A stretch of DNA of 64,000 bases. It comes from an uncultured Porphyromonadaceae bacterium. Lineage in GTDB: Bacteria; Bacteroidota; Bacteroidia; Bacteroidales; Muribaculaceae. Shown here in pieces: positions 34,848-42,834 of the stretch. Position numbers and translations under genes: made by a program. The DNA is taken from NCBI GenBank assembly GCA_902461565.1, contig CABPYL010000003.1:1-64000 (forward strand), given 5' to 3'. The notes under the pieces were generated by a model that saw nothing but the letters and a program-made list of their open reading frames with translations, searched no databases and was not told the origin of the DNA. The first letter of the stretch is position 1. The number at the start of each line of letters is the position of its first letter.

Positions 34848-35531
34848 ATGTACAGAAAAGGCAAACTATATTTCCGTTACGGCACTATGGGGTCGGCAAA
34901 GACTGCCCTGCTGCTCACAACGGCGTATAACTTCGAGGAGCGACACATGGACTATATGTGCCTGAAACCGATTATCGATACACGCGAACAGAAAAATGTG
35001 ATACGCTCGCGCATAGGCATAGAACGCGAATGCCGATGGATATACAGCAACACCAACCTATATGACCTTGCACGCGACCTGTGCCGTAACGGCCGTTTCG
35101 TGGAATGGTACCTTATCGACGAGGCACAGTTCCTCACCGAGGCGCAGGTGGACCAGCTTGCCCGCGTGGTAGACGACCTCGGTGCCAACGTGATTTGCTA
35201 CGGCCTGCGCACCGACTTCAAGACGCGTCTGTTCGAAGGCTCGCGCCGCCTGTTCGAGATTGCCGACACTATCGACGAGATTAAATCCACATGTAACTGC
35301 GGACGCAAAACAATTGTGAACGCCAGAATCGATTCCGAAGGAAATTTCGTTCAGGAAGGAGCCCAGGTAGAAATCGGCGGCAACGACAGGTATGTGGCCG
35401 TGTGCCGCAAATGCTGGCGCAACAAACGTATAGAACAAAGTAAGCGGGGCACCCTGCCACTCGACCTCGAAGGAGATTCCCTCTCCGCGCTCCACTCTTC
35501 ACTCTCCACTGATAATCCCTTACCACAATGA
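34848..35531 (+). CDS. tdk: Thymidine kinase with a repeat-encoded tail
   Basis: Tdk salvages thymidine to dTMP. The 227-residue protein has the P-loop GTMGSAKTALL, the catalytic DEAQFL motif, the lid YGLRTDF and a zinc ribbon (CNCGRK and CRKCW). The last residues (SALHSSLSTDNPLPQ) are encoded by a pyrimidine-rich repeat (35481-35510) and do not belong to the family fold. The stop overlaps the ATG of the next gene (ATGA). It lies 7 bp after the GDSL gene. Confidence 0.94.
   Translation: MYRKGKLYFRYGTMGSAKTALLLTTAYNFEERHMDYMCLKPIIDTREQKNVIRSRIGIERECRWIYSNTNLYDLARDLCRNGRFVEWYLIDEAQFLTEAQVDQLARVVDDLGANVICYGLRTDFKTRLFEGSRRLFEIADTIDEIKSTCNCGRKTIVNARIDSEGNFVQEGAQVEIGGNDRYVAVCRKCWRNKRIEQSKRGTLPLDLEGDSLSALHSSLSTDNPLPQ
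35481..35510 (+). repeat. CTCTCCACT-type simple repeat in tdk
   Basis: Degenerate repeats of CTCTCC.C and CTCCACT at the 3' end of tdk, read as LSALHSSLST. A closely similar block is at 36089-36115 in the same operon and reading frame. Confidence 0.75.
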
Positions 35532-35986
35532 TACTTAGTCTCATAACCGACAGCGATCGTTACGCGCACATCACCCCCGCACTTTCCATAGCACTCAACT
35601 GGCTGAAAAATTTTAAAGCGGAGGACTTTGTTAAAGGAACAAGCGTGATCGGACAATATCTCGGCCACGACATAGTTGTAAAGAGCGAAGAACCTGCCCT
35701 GATGCCGCGCGAAAAAGCAAGCCTCGAGGCTCACCGCCTTTACATAGACATACAGGTTCCATTGAAAGGCACCGAAATAATGGGCTGGGCCCCGGTAGCG
35801 GCACTGAAGCATCCACGCGGCGAATACAATGCCGAAAAAGACGTGATATTCTACGGCGACGCCGCCGACAGCCTGCTGCACGTGAAAGTAGGCGAATTCG
35901 CCATCTTCTTCCCAGAGGATGCCCACGCTCCGAATATAGGCCTCGGCAATCACCGCAAGCTGTGTATCAAGGTACCGGTAATCTAA
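35528..35986 (+). CDS. YhcH/YjgK/YiaL-family protein
   Basis: The 152-residue protein matches the cupin-like DUF386 family (YhcH, NanQ, YiaL): the EAHRLYIDIQVPLKGTE segment, GEFAIFFPEDAHAPN and a closing KLCIKVPV. Characterised members act on sugars such as sialic acid anomers or bind metal. The conserved Glu and His residues are present. Here it is coupled to tdk by an ATGA overlap, with no sugar pathway next to it, so its role in this genome is open. Confidence 0.85.
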   Translation: MILSLITDSDRYAHITPALSIALNWLKNFKAEDFVKGTSVIGQYLGHDIVVKSEEPALMPREKASLEAHRLYIDIQVPLKGTEIMGWAPVAALKHPRGEYNAEKDVIFYGDAADSLLHVKVGEFAIFFPEDAHAPNIGLGNHRKLCIKVPVI

Positions 35987-36012
35987 AGACAACCGACTAA
36001 TATTCCAGACAA

Positions 36013-36834
36013 ATGCGTCGTTTACTGTTAATTTCCGCCATACTGTGCGCCTTGTTGGCTACATTCACCTCCGGTGGATCCACCCATTCCGCTCTCCGCT
36101 CTCCACTCTCCACTCACAGCGCGGGAAACGTGAAACTCAGCCCCGAGACGCTGCAATACAAAGTTATGTTCAAATGGGGCCTTATAAACAAGAAAGCCGG
36201 CTCGGCAGAACTTATGCTGAAACGCGACAACGACCACTACAACGCACGCCTGGTGGGAACGTCGGAACCGTGGGCCGACAGAATTTTCCGCGTACGCGAC
36301 ACGCTTATCGGACGCATGTCGCTTGAGAATTATACTCCGCTGTACTACGAGAAAATAGCCCATGAAGGCAACGACCACAAACACGACGTAGTGAAATTCA
36401 TCTATAAGAATTATCCCCCGCTTACCCAGGCCGAGTGTATCCGTAAGGTATGGAAAAAAGGCGAGCTGAAAGTGGACGAGACACGCACTATGGAAAGCGC
36501 CGAACGCACGGTGGATATGCTCACGTCGTTCTATTTTATGCGCTCTCTTCCCTATCAGGACTGGAAACCCGGCACAACCGAGCAAGCCGACATATTTTCC
36601 GGCAAAGCAAAGGAACGCCTGTCTATTGTTTATCAAGGCAAAGTGAACTTAGACATCGACGGCAAATTATATCCCACATATCATATTACATTCAAATTTA
36701 CCTCCAAAGGCGGCAGAAAATCGTCCGACGACATGGATGGATGGATTTCCGCCGACAGCAAACGCATACCACTGCGCCTGGAGGGCAAGCTACCCGTGGG
36801 AAAAGTGCATTGCATCTACACCGGAACTAACTGA
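36013..36834 (+). CDS. DUF3108 periplasmic protein
   Basis: The 273-residue protein has an N-terminal signal peptide (MRRLLLISAILCALLATF). A DUF3108-like beta-rich domain covers about 45-270 (YKVMFKWGLINKKAGSAEL, FRVRDTLIGRMS, GWISADSKRIPLRLEGKLPVG). The family is periplasmic and of unknown function. A pyrimidine-rich repeat encodes the segment just after the signal peptide (THSALRSPLSTHS), which is probably an insertion in an unstructured linker. It lies 26 bp after the YhcH-like gene. Confidence 0.8.
   Translation: MRRLLLISAILCALLATFTSGGSTHSALRSPLSTHSAGNVKLSPETLQYKVMFKWGLINKKAGSAELMLKRDNDHYNARLVGTSEPWADRIFRVRDTLIGRMSLENYTPLYYEKIAHEGNDHKHDVVKFIYKNYPPLTQAECIRKVWKKGELKVDETRTMESAERTVDMLTSFYFMRSLPYQDWKPGTTEQADIFSGKAKERLSIVYQGKVNLDIDGKLYPTYHITFKFTSKGGRKSSDDMDGWISADSKRIPLRLEGKLPVGKVHCIYTGTN
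36089..36115 (+). repeat. CTCTCCACT-type simple repeat in the DUF3108 gene
   Basis: GCTCTCCGCTCTCCACTCTC and following bases repeat the unit seen at 35481-35510. Here it is read as SALRSPLSTHS at the junction between signal peptide and mature protein. Confidence 0.75.
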
Positions 36835-36843
36835 CAAAGGATT

Positions 36844-37329
36844 ATGGCCGACAACTATCTTGAATCCAAAATGGAGGAATACCGCAGCAAGCCGCCGCGG
36901 CGCACTCAGCATCTCACCCCCTCGGGCCGCAAGCCCGGCTTCGCACTGCTGCCCTATGATATCCGCACGGCCATAATAATCACCGACGCCATAACAGCCG
37001 TTGTAGAGGCTATAGCCACCGAGTTGCGCGGAACTGGATGCCGAGTCGCCATATGTTCCAAAGCGCCGGAGGCAACACGTGCGGCACAGAAACTGTCGTG
37101 CATACATGTACGCGAAACTAACGAGGCCACGTCGGTCCTCGGAGAGATAGAACTTACCATAAGCGCCACTCCCGACAGAATTATGCTCGAACAGGGCCGA
37201 AGCACAAACGTACTGCAGCGTACGTCCGCAAGCGGAGAAAACGAATTTGCCCGTCGCGCTGCCAGTCTTATAATATATCTCACCCTACCCGATTCTCAGG
37301 GGCGATTTTCCACAACTTTTGATATTTAA
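36844..37329 (+). CDS. Unknown 161-residue protein
   Basis: The N-terminus is charged and probably disordered (MADNYLESKMEEYRSKPPRR). A stretch at about 40-95 (RTAIIITDAITAVVEAIATELRGTGCRVAICSK) looks like a single beta-alpha-beta unit of a Rossmann fold, but no glycine-rich nucleotide motif is seen. I do not recognise the family. It is the last gene of the operon, 9 bp after DUF3108, and converges on radA with a 3-bp gap. Confidence 0.65.
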   Translation: MADNYLESKMEEYRSKPPRRTQHLTPSGRKPGFALLPYDIRTAIIITDAITAVVEAIATELRGTGCRVAICSKAPEATRAAQKLSCIHVRETNEATSVLGEIELTISATPDRIMLEQGRSTNVLQRTSASGENEFARRAASLIIYLTLPDSQGRFSTTFDI

Positions 37330-37332
37330 CGG

Positions 37333-38703
37333 CTAACCGAACAGAACGCGGAACGCATCGGCAACCTTCGCGGCTTCATGAAGGCGGATGTTGAGTTTGG
37401 ATGTGTCTATTCCTTTCAGATTGCCCTCGGGGATAATCATATCCGACATTCCCAGTTTCTCGGCCTCGCCAATGCGTTGTTCCATCCTTGTTACGGGACG
37501 AATCTCACCGGTAAGACCTATTTCGCCGGCCATGCACCAGCCAGCGGGGATGGCCATATCCACATTGCTTGAAAGGATGGCGGCGATTACGGCAAGATCG
37601 AGCGCAGGATCGTTCACTTTCAGGCCGCCGGCAATGTTAAGGAACACATCCTTGGAACCCAACTTGAATCCCACACGCTTCTCAAGCACTGCAAGAAGCA
37701 TATTCGTACGCCTTGCATCGAAGCCGGTTACGGAACGTTGCGGTGTACCGTAGGCGGCACTGCTCACCAGAGCCTGCACCTCTATAAGAAATGGCCGTAT
37801 ACCCTCCATCGTAACCCCGACAGCGACACCCGACAAATCACCGGCACTGTGGCTCATAAGCATCTCCGACGGATTAGTAACCTCGCGCAGGCCCTTCTGG
37901 CACATCTCGTAGATACCCATCTCGCTGGTATTGCCGAATCGGTTCTTTATGGCGCGAAGCAACCGGTACAGGTACTGACGGTCGCCCTCGAACTGCAACA
38001 CTGCATCCACAATGTGCTCCAGCACTTTCGGACCCGCCAGGGTACCCTCCTTGTTGATATGGCCAATCAGAATCACGGGCACCCCGCTCTCTTTTGCATA
38101 TCGTAATAGGGCGGCAGCACATTCGCGCACCTGACCGACACTTCCGGCCGACGAATCCAGCGTTTCCGTGGCGATGGTCTGAATGGAATCCACCACAACA
38201 ATCTCCGGCTCTATGGCCTCGATATGATTGAACATATTCTCTAACGATGTATCGCTGACAATAAAAAGATTATCGCTGCCACGGCCTATACGGTCGGCGC
38301 GCAGTTTCAGCTGTGTGGCGCTTTCCTCGCCGCTGACATACAGAATCCTGCGCGAACGTATGGCAAGAAGGTTCTGTAGCACAAGCGTACTTTTCCCTAT
38401 GCCAGGTTCGCCGCCGATAAGCACAATGGAGCCCTTTACCAGTCCGCCACCGAGGACGCGGTTAAGTTCGTTGCTGGGCATGTGGATGCGAGGCTCGTCC
38501 ACGGCCTCGATCTGATTGATTGTGCGCGGCACCGCTTTCGTACGTCCTTTCAGGGGAACCGCCGAAGTGGCGGGGCCGGAAGCCACTTTCTCCTCCACCA
38601 TCGTATTCCATTCTCCACACGCGGGGCAGCGGCCCGCCCATTTGGGAGAATCGGCTCCGCACGAGGTGCAGAACCACATCGTTTTCTGTTTTATCTTTGG
38701 CAT
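37333..38703 (-). CDS. radA: DNA repair protein RadA
   Basis: RadA (Sms) is a RecA-like ATPase that helps branch migration in recombination. The 456-residue protein has the N-terminal zinc finger (Cys12, Cys15, Cys26, Cys29), the Walker A motif GGEPGIGKST, the RadA-specific KNRFG motif and a C-terminal Lon-like domain (LNIAGGLKVNDPALDLAV). Length is normal. It ends a four-gene minus-strand operon with yicC, bioB and an RNA methyltransferase. Confidence 0.96.
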   Translation of the reverse strand: MPKIKQKTMWFCTSCGADSPKWAGRCPACGEWNTMVEEKVASGPATSAVPLKGRTKAVPRTINQIEAVDEPRIHMPSNELNRVLGGGLVKGSIVLIGGEPGIGKSTLVLQNLLAIRSRRILYVSGEESATQLKLRADRIGRGSDNLFIVSDTSLENMFNHIEAIEPEIVVVDSIQTIATETLDSSAGSVGQVRECAAALLRYAKESGVPVILIGHINKEGTLAGPKVLEHIVDAVLQFEGDRQYLYRLLRAIKNRFGNTSEMGIYEMCQKGLREVTNPSEMLMSHSAGDLSGVAVGVTMEGIRPFLIEVQALVSSAAYGTPQRSVTGFDARRTNMLLAVLEKRVGFKLGSKDVFLNIAGGLKVNDPALDLAVIAAILSSNVDMAIPAGWCMAGEIGLTGEIRPVTRMEQRIGEAEKLGMSDMIIPEGNLKGIDTSKLNIRLHEAAKVADAFRVLFG

Positions 38704-38712
38704 GACCGGAAT

Positions 38713-39501
38713 TTACTTGAAAAGTCGTGAGCGGAACTGCGAGAGCGCTATTGCCGTGGCAACACCGACGTTAAGACTCTCAACAGCTTCAGCACCTGCC
38801 GGATATGTTGGAATCAGAAGACGGTTCGTTGTCAAGGCCGCAACTTCAGGCGATATTCCGCGGCCCTCGTTGCCCATCACAAGAACACCGGCAGACGTGA
38901 GTGGCGACGTGTAGATATTCTCGCCGTCCAAAAAAGTACCGTACACAGGCGTTCCGGCTGGCAGATCGGAAAGGTAGGCGGCAAGGTCGCAGTAGGCAAC
39001 ACTTACACGCGCCGTGGCGCCCATAGCGGCCTGCACCGTCTTGGGCGAAAAGGCATCTGCCGTCTCTGTGGAAGCGACAACACGGTGAACGCCCATCCAG
39101 TCGCAGCAGCGAAGGATTGTGCCGAGATTGCCGGGGTCCTGCACTCTGTCAAGAGCTACCACAAGATTATCTGCCGCAAAACCGGATTGCGGAGGCATAG
39201 CAGACTCCGGGAGCTCGAAAAAAGCTATAACCGGAGGAACGGTATTCAGCCTCGTAATCTGCTGAAGCACGCTTCGCGGAGCCTCTACAAGTTCCGTATC
39301 GGCAGAAACAGCAGTCGCGTACTTCTCAATCCACTCAGAAAGAGCATATATCGTGCGGCAGCGGAAAGCGCACATTAGTTCTCCGACGCACTTGGCACCC
39401 TCGGCGACAAACAGCCCTGTGCGCCGCCTGCCCTTAGGCAGATCCAGCGAGGCATAGTCTTTGAGCAGACGTCGGGAAATCAGTGACTGGGCGTCGGACA
39501 T
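38713..39501 (-). CDS. TrmH/SpoU-family RNA 2'-O-methyltransferase
   Basis: The 262-residue protein has a substrate-binding N-terminal part and the SPOUT knot with motif 1 (DRVQDPGNLGTILRCCDW), motif 2 (VLVMGNEGRGISPEV) and motif 3 (ESLNVGVATAIALSQF). It should methylate a ribose in rRNA or tRNA using S-adenosylmethionine; the target base cannot be told. It is 9 bp before radA and 12 bp after bioB. Confidence 0.9.
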   Translation of the reverse strand: MSDAQSLISRRLLKDYASLDLPKGRRRTGLFVAEGAKCVGELMCAFRCRTIYALSEWIEKYATAVSADTELVEAPRSVLQQITRLNTVPPVIAFFELPESAMPPQSGFAADNLVVALDRVQDPGNLGTILRCCDWMGVHRVVASTETADAFSPKTVQAAMGATARVSVAYCDLAAYLSDLPAGTPVYGTFLDGENIYTSPLTSAGVLVMGNEGRGISPEVAALTTNRLLIPTYPAGAEAVESLNVGVATAIALSQFRSRLFK

Positions 39502-39513
39502 ACGCGTATATTG

Positions 39514-40503
39514 TCAGAATTGATAACCGGCCTCGGCCACGAGAGCCTTGTCCTGGTCGATTGTAGAACCAATTGTAGTGAGAAGATCGCCGACAATGGC
39601 CCCGTTCACGCCCACCTTCATGGCACGCAGCAGCGTGTTTTGCGACAGGCGGGAACGTCCTCCCGCAAAACGGAGTGTAACCCGCGGATGTGCAAAGCGG
39701 AAAAGTGCAACGGAGATAAGAATCTCCTCGTCGGAAATCAGCGGGGTATCCTGCAGCGGGGTACCCTTGATAGGCGCCAGGATATTTATGGGAATCGATA
39801 CGGGTTCAACCTCGCGTAGTTTCAGTGCAAGTTCGGCTCGCTGGCGGCGTGTCTCGCCCATGCCGATAATACCGCCGGAACAAACTTCGAAACCTATTCT
39901 CTTGGCTTCTTTTATTGTGGCGATCTTATCGTCGATAGTATGCGTGGAACAAAGTTTGCCGAAATACGTAGGAGAAGTCTCAAGATTGCAGTGATATCGA
40001 TGGCAACCGCTGTCGTACAGTTTACGCAGACTGGCCGCGTCGAGCAGTCCCAACGATGCACAGGTGTCTATACGGCCCTCGGCGTTTACTTCCTCAAGTA
40101 TATGGCACAATTCGTCGAGCACGGCACCGTGTGTAGTGCGTCCGCTGGCCACAAGCGAGTATCGGCCAACTCCTCTTTCCGCATTGTAGCATGCTGCGGC
40201 GATTGCCTCTTCGTGGCCTACAATCTCATAAGTATCGCAGCCGGTTTGATAGTGTGCCGACTGCGCGCACCACTTGCAGTTCTCTGAACATTTGCCCGAG
40301 CGGGCGTTCACAATAGTACAGCTGTCGAACTTGCGCGGCACAAAGGCGGCCGTTATCTCGGCGGCGGCATCCAGCAAAGCCGCTATGCCCTCCGGGGTCT
40401 CTATATCGGAGAGAGCATACAGCTCGTTCTCGTCCAGTTGCCCGTCGGACAATACCTTAGCAAGTGCTCGGCCAACGGTTTCAACCTCAATATTATCTAC
40501 CAT
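39514..40503 (-). CDS. bioB: Biotin synthase
   Basis: BioB is the radical-SAM enzyme that inserts sulfur into dethiobiotin. The 329-residue protein has the SAM cluster cysteines 72, 76 and 79 (GKCSENCKWCAQS), the YHCNLETS motif and the late RFAGGRSRLSQ segment with the arginine that binds the second cluster. Length is typical. No other biotin gene is present in the window, so the rest of the pathway must be elsewhere or dethiobiotin is imported. Confidence 0.95.
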   Translation of the reverse strand: MVDNIEVETVGRALAKVLSDGQLDENELYALSDIETPEGIAALLDAAAEITAAFVPRKFDSCTIVNARSGKCSENCKWCAQSAHYQTGCDTYEIVGHEEAIAAACYNAERGVGRYSLVASGRTTHGAVLDELCHILEEVNAEGRIDTCASLGLLDAASLRKLYDSGCHRYHCNLETSPTYFGKLCSTHTIDDKIATIKEAKRIGFEVCSGGIIGMGETRRQRAELALKLREVEPVSIPINILAPIKGTPLQDTPLISDEEILISVALFRFAHPRVTLRFAGGRSRLSQNTLLRAMKVGVNGAIVGDLLTTIGSTIDQDKALVAEAGYQF

Positions 40504-40519
40504 AATTATCCGGAATAGA

Positions 40520-41407
40520 TTACATTACATTAAGTACCTGCTCCTTAATCTGTTCAAGCAGGTCTTTCATTTTAACCACAATAGCCTGCATATCGGCATG
40601 ATTGCTCTTGGAGCCGAGGGTATTTATCTCCCTGCCCATCTCCTGGCTTATGAAGCCGAGTTTCTTTCCCTGTCCGGGATTCGGCAAAGCCATTGTTTCC
40701 TTAAAATACTGCAAATGCTTGCCAAGACGCTGTTTTTCCTCGTTCACATCGAGTTTCTCTATATAGAAAATCATTTCCTGCTCCAGGCGCCCTTTGTCGT
40801 ACTCCACTGTAGGAATAGCGGCAAGACTTTCCTCGAGGCGCGCACGAATCCTGACTACACGGTCGTGTTCGTAAGGCTCTATCTGGCACAGCAACTCGCC
40901 GATGGAATCTATGCGCTTGCCAAAGAAAGCCTCAAGCTCGATGCCTTCGGCACGGCGGTGTTTCAAAAGTGCCTGTGCAGCCTGAGCGACAACCTCGTAG
41001 AGCACTTTGCACTCGTCCTCGTCGACAACTTCGGCGGTATCGGTGCGCACGGTGTCGGGAAAACGCAGCAGAACGCCATACCAGTCGGCAGGTTCGGGAA
41101 TACCGAGAGCTGCAGCGGCTTCGCTGAACTGACGCTTGTACTCGGCCATAGTGCCGATATTCAGATGCGACGCCGGAGCCACGGGTACGCCGGCAAGTGT
41201 CTCGCACGTGATGAGTACATCAACCTTACCGCGCTCCAGATAGCGGCCAATGATATTGCGCACCTCCAGCTCACACTCGCGGAACGCAAAAGGTATGCGC
41301 ACGTTCATATCGAGTTGCTTGGAATTAAGCGACTTTATCTCAACGATTATTCTTCTTGTTTTGGATTCGAGGCATGCTTTGCCGAATCCGGTCATTGACA
41401 TTAACAT
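40520..41407 (-). CDS. yicC: YicC-family endoribonuclease
   Basis: The 295-residue protein starts with the family signature MTGFGKA and ends with the DUF1732 part (EMGREINTLGSKSNHADMQ, KMKDLLEQIKEQVLN). YicC proteins are reported endoribonucleases that form ring-shaped complexes. Three ATGs are close together (41407, 41401, 41395), and the last, MTGFGK, would match many homologues. It is the first gene of the operon with bioB. A -7 element TAAATTTG (41462-41455, minus strand) lies 48 nt upstream. Confidence 0.9.
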   Translation of the reverse strand: MLMSMTGFGKACLESKTRRIIVEIKSLNSKQLDMNVRIPFAFRECELEVRNIIGRYLERGKVDVLITCETLAGVPVAPASHLNIGTMAEYKRQFSEAAAALGIPEPADWYGVLLRFPDTVRTDTAEVVDEDECKVLYEVVAQAAQALLKHRRAEGIELEAFFGKRIDSIGELLCQIEPYEHDRVVRIRARLEESLAAIPTVEYDKGRLEQEMIFYIEKLDVNEEKQRLGKHLQYFKETMALPNPGQGKKLGFISQEMGREINTLGSKSNHADMQAIVVKMKDLLEQIKEQVLNVM

Positions 41408-41454
41408 TGGCTTACAGATTAATTACAGAGCCCCCAGAGAGGCCTTATGGATTG

Positions 41455-41462
41455 CAAATTTA
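41455..41462 (-). promoter_or_regulatory. -7 element of the yicC-bioB-radA operon
   Basis: CAAATTTA on the plus strand reads TAAATTTG on the minus strand. No TTTG box is at the usual distance, so the promoter is only partly supported. Confidence 0.4.
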
Positions 41463-41506
41463 CAAAATATAAGTCGGATTAGGAGGCTTTTTAGTTAAAA
41501 AATGAT

Positions 41507-41514
41507 TACCTTTG
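41507..41514 (+). promoter_or_regulatory. -7 element of the tsaB operon
   Basis: TACCTTTG matches TAnnTTTG and lies 19 nt before the tsaB ATG. A standard TTTG box at 19-20 nt is missing. Confidence 0.5.
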
Positions 41515-41533
41515 CCGCAAAAGAGACACAACA

Positions 41534-42235
41534 ATGGCAGTAATACTGAATATAGAAACCTCCGGGTCGGTATGCTCGGCGGCGCTGACAGCCGAGGGAA
41601 CCGTGATTGCACACCGCGAGGATTTTGAAGGACGCAACCACGCCACATTGCTGAGCGGATTCATAAAACACTGTCTGGACCACGCCGCCGACCACGAAAT
41701 AAAGCTCGACGCCGTGGCCGTGAGCATGGGTCCCGGCAGTTACACCGGCCTCCGCATCGGCCTCAGCGAGGCCAAAGGCCTCGCTGAGGCTTTAGACATT
41801 CCTCTAATCGGAATCGACACCCTTCAGCTGCTTGCGACGCGTGTGATGTTCTCGTCCGATGAGATAGATCCAGACACCATTTTCATACCCATGATAGATG
41901 CCCGCCGCATGGAGGTGTATACAGCCGCGTACAATTTCAGTCTTGAAGAACTGCTGAAACCGCAAGCCATGATATTGGACGAAAATTCGTATGCCGCGAT
42001 CAAAGCCACCGGAAAACCTATTCTGTACTTCGGCAGCGGAGCAGAAAAGGCGCAGACTATTTTCGCGGATGCTCCTCAGGCACGCTATGTCGAAGGCGTG
42101 GAGGCTGTCGCCGTAGACATGATAGCGCTCGCCGAAATGGCATATGCCCGGCGCCGGTTCGTAGACACCGCGTATTCCACGCCGGCATACATCAAGGATT
42201 TCCAGGCCACAACACCAAAGAACAAAGTACTATGA
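41534..42235 (+). CDS. tsaB: tRNA t6A synthesis protein TsaB
   Basis: TsaB is the ASKHA-fold partner of TsaD in making threonylcarbamoyladenosine at position 37 of tRNAs that read ANN codons. The 233-residue protein has the N-terminal ILNIETSGSVCSAAL and the strong GPGSYTGLRIGLSEAKGLA motif. It is cotranscribed with tsaC through an ATGA overlap, so two enzymes of one pathway are coupled. Confidence 0.94.
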   Translation: MAVILNIETSGSVCSAALTAEGTVIAHREDFEGRNHATLLSGFIKHCLDHAADHEIKLDAVAVSMGPGSYTGLRIGLSEAKGLAEALDIPLIGIDTLQLLATRVMFSSDEIDPDTIFIPMIDARRMEVYTAAYNFSLEELLKPQAMILDENSYAAIKATGKPILYFGSGAEKAQTIFADAPQARYVEGVEAVAVDMIALAEMAYARRRFVDTAYSTPAYIKDFQATTPKNKVL

Positions 42236-42816
42236 CCCAACCAGATAACAACGATATCCGCGCAGCCGTAGACGTATTGCGCAAAGGTGGTATTATACTC
42301 TATCCCACCGATACCGTATGGGGCATAGGATGCGACGCCACCAACTCCGACGCCGTACGCCGCGTATTCGAAATAAAACAGCGTTCCGACGCCAAGGCGC
42401 TGATAACCCTCGTCGGATCTCTGGCGCAGCTCGAGCGCACTGTTACAGGTATTCCGGACGTAGCATACCAGCTGATTGAATTTACCGACAGACCGCTCAC
42501 CATAGTTTATGACGGTGTGCAGCCCTCGGCCCGCATAGCGCCTGAACTACTCGCGGCCGATGGAACCATAGGCGTGCGCGTTACCTCCGAACCCTTCAGC
42601 GCCGCGCTGTGCAGAGCTTTCGGCAAACCATTGGTTTCCACCTCGGCCAACATCAGCGGACATCCCACCCCAGCATATTTCGACGAGATAGCAGGCGAGA
42701 TACTCGCAGCCGCCGACTATGTATGCACCACACGGCGCGACGACCGCACACCGACACGCCCCTCTACTGTGATGCGTCTGAGCGAAGACGGCACCTTCAC
42801 AGTTATCCGTTCCTGA
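42232..42816 (+). CDS. tsaC: L-threonylcarbamoyladenylate synthase
   Basis: This YrdC/Sua5-domain enzyme makes threonylcarbamoyl-AMP from threonine, bicarbonate and ATP. The 194-residue protein has the YrdC signatures GGIILYPTDTVWGIGCDATN, KQRSDAKAL and STSANISGHPTP. It lacks the extra Sua5 domain, so the short YrdC/TsaC form fits. It is fused by overlap to tsaB and followed 18 bp later by a sugar-phosphate transferase gene. Confidence 0.94.
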   Translation: MTQPDNNDIRAAVDVLRKGGIILYPTDTVWGIGCDATNSDAVRRVFEIKQRSDAKALITLVGSLAQLERTVTGIPDVAYQLIEFTDRPLTIVYDGVQPSARIAPELLAADGTIGVRVTSEPFSAALCRAFGKPLVSTSANISGHPTPAYFDEIAGEILAAADYVCTTRRDDRTPTRPSTVMRLSEDGTFTVIRS

Positions 42817-42834
42817 ACAAGGTCCACCAAATTC

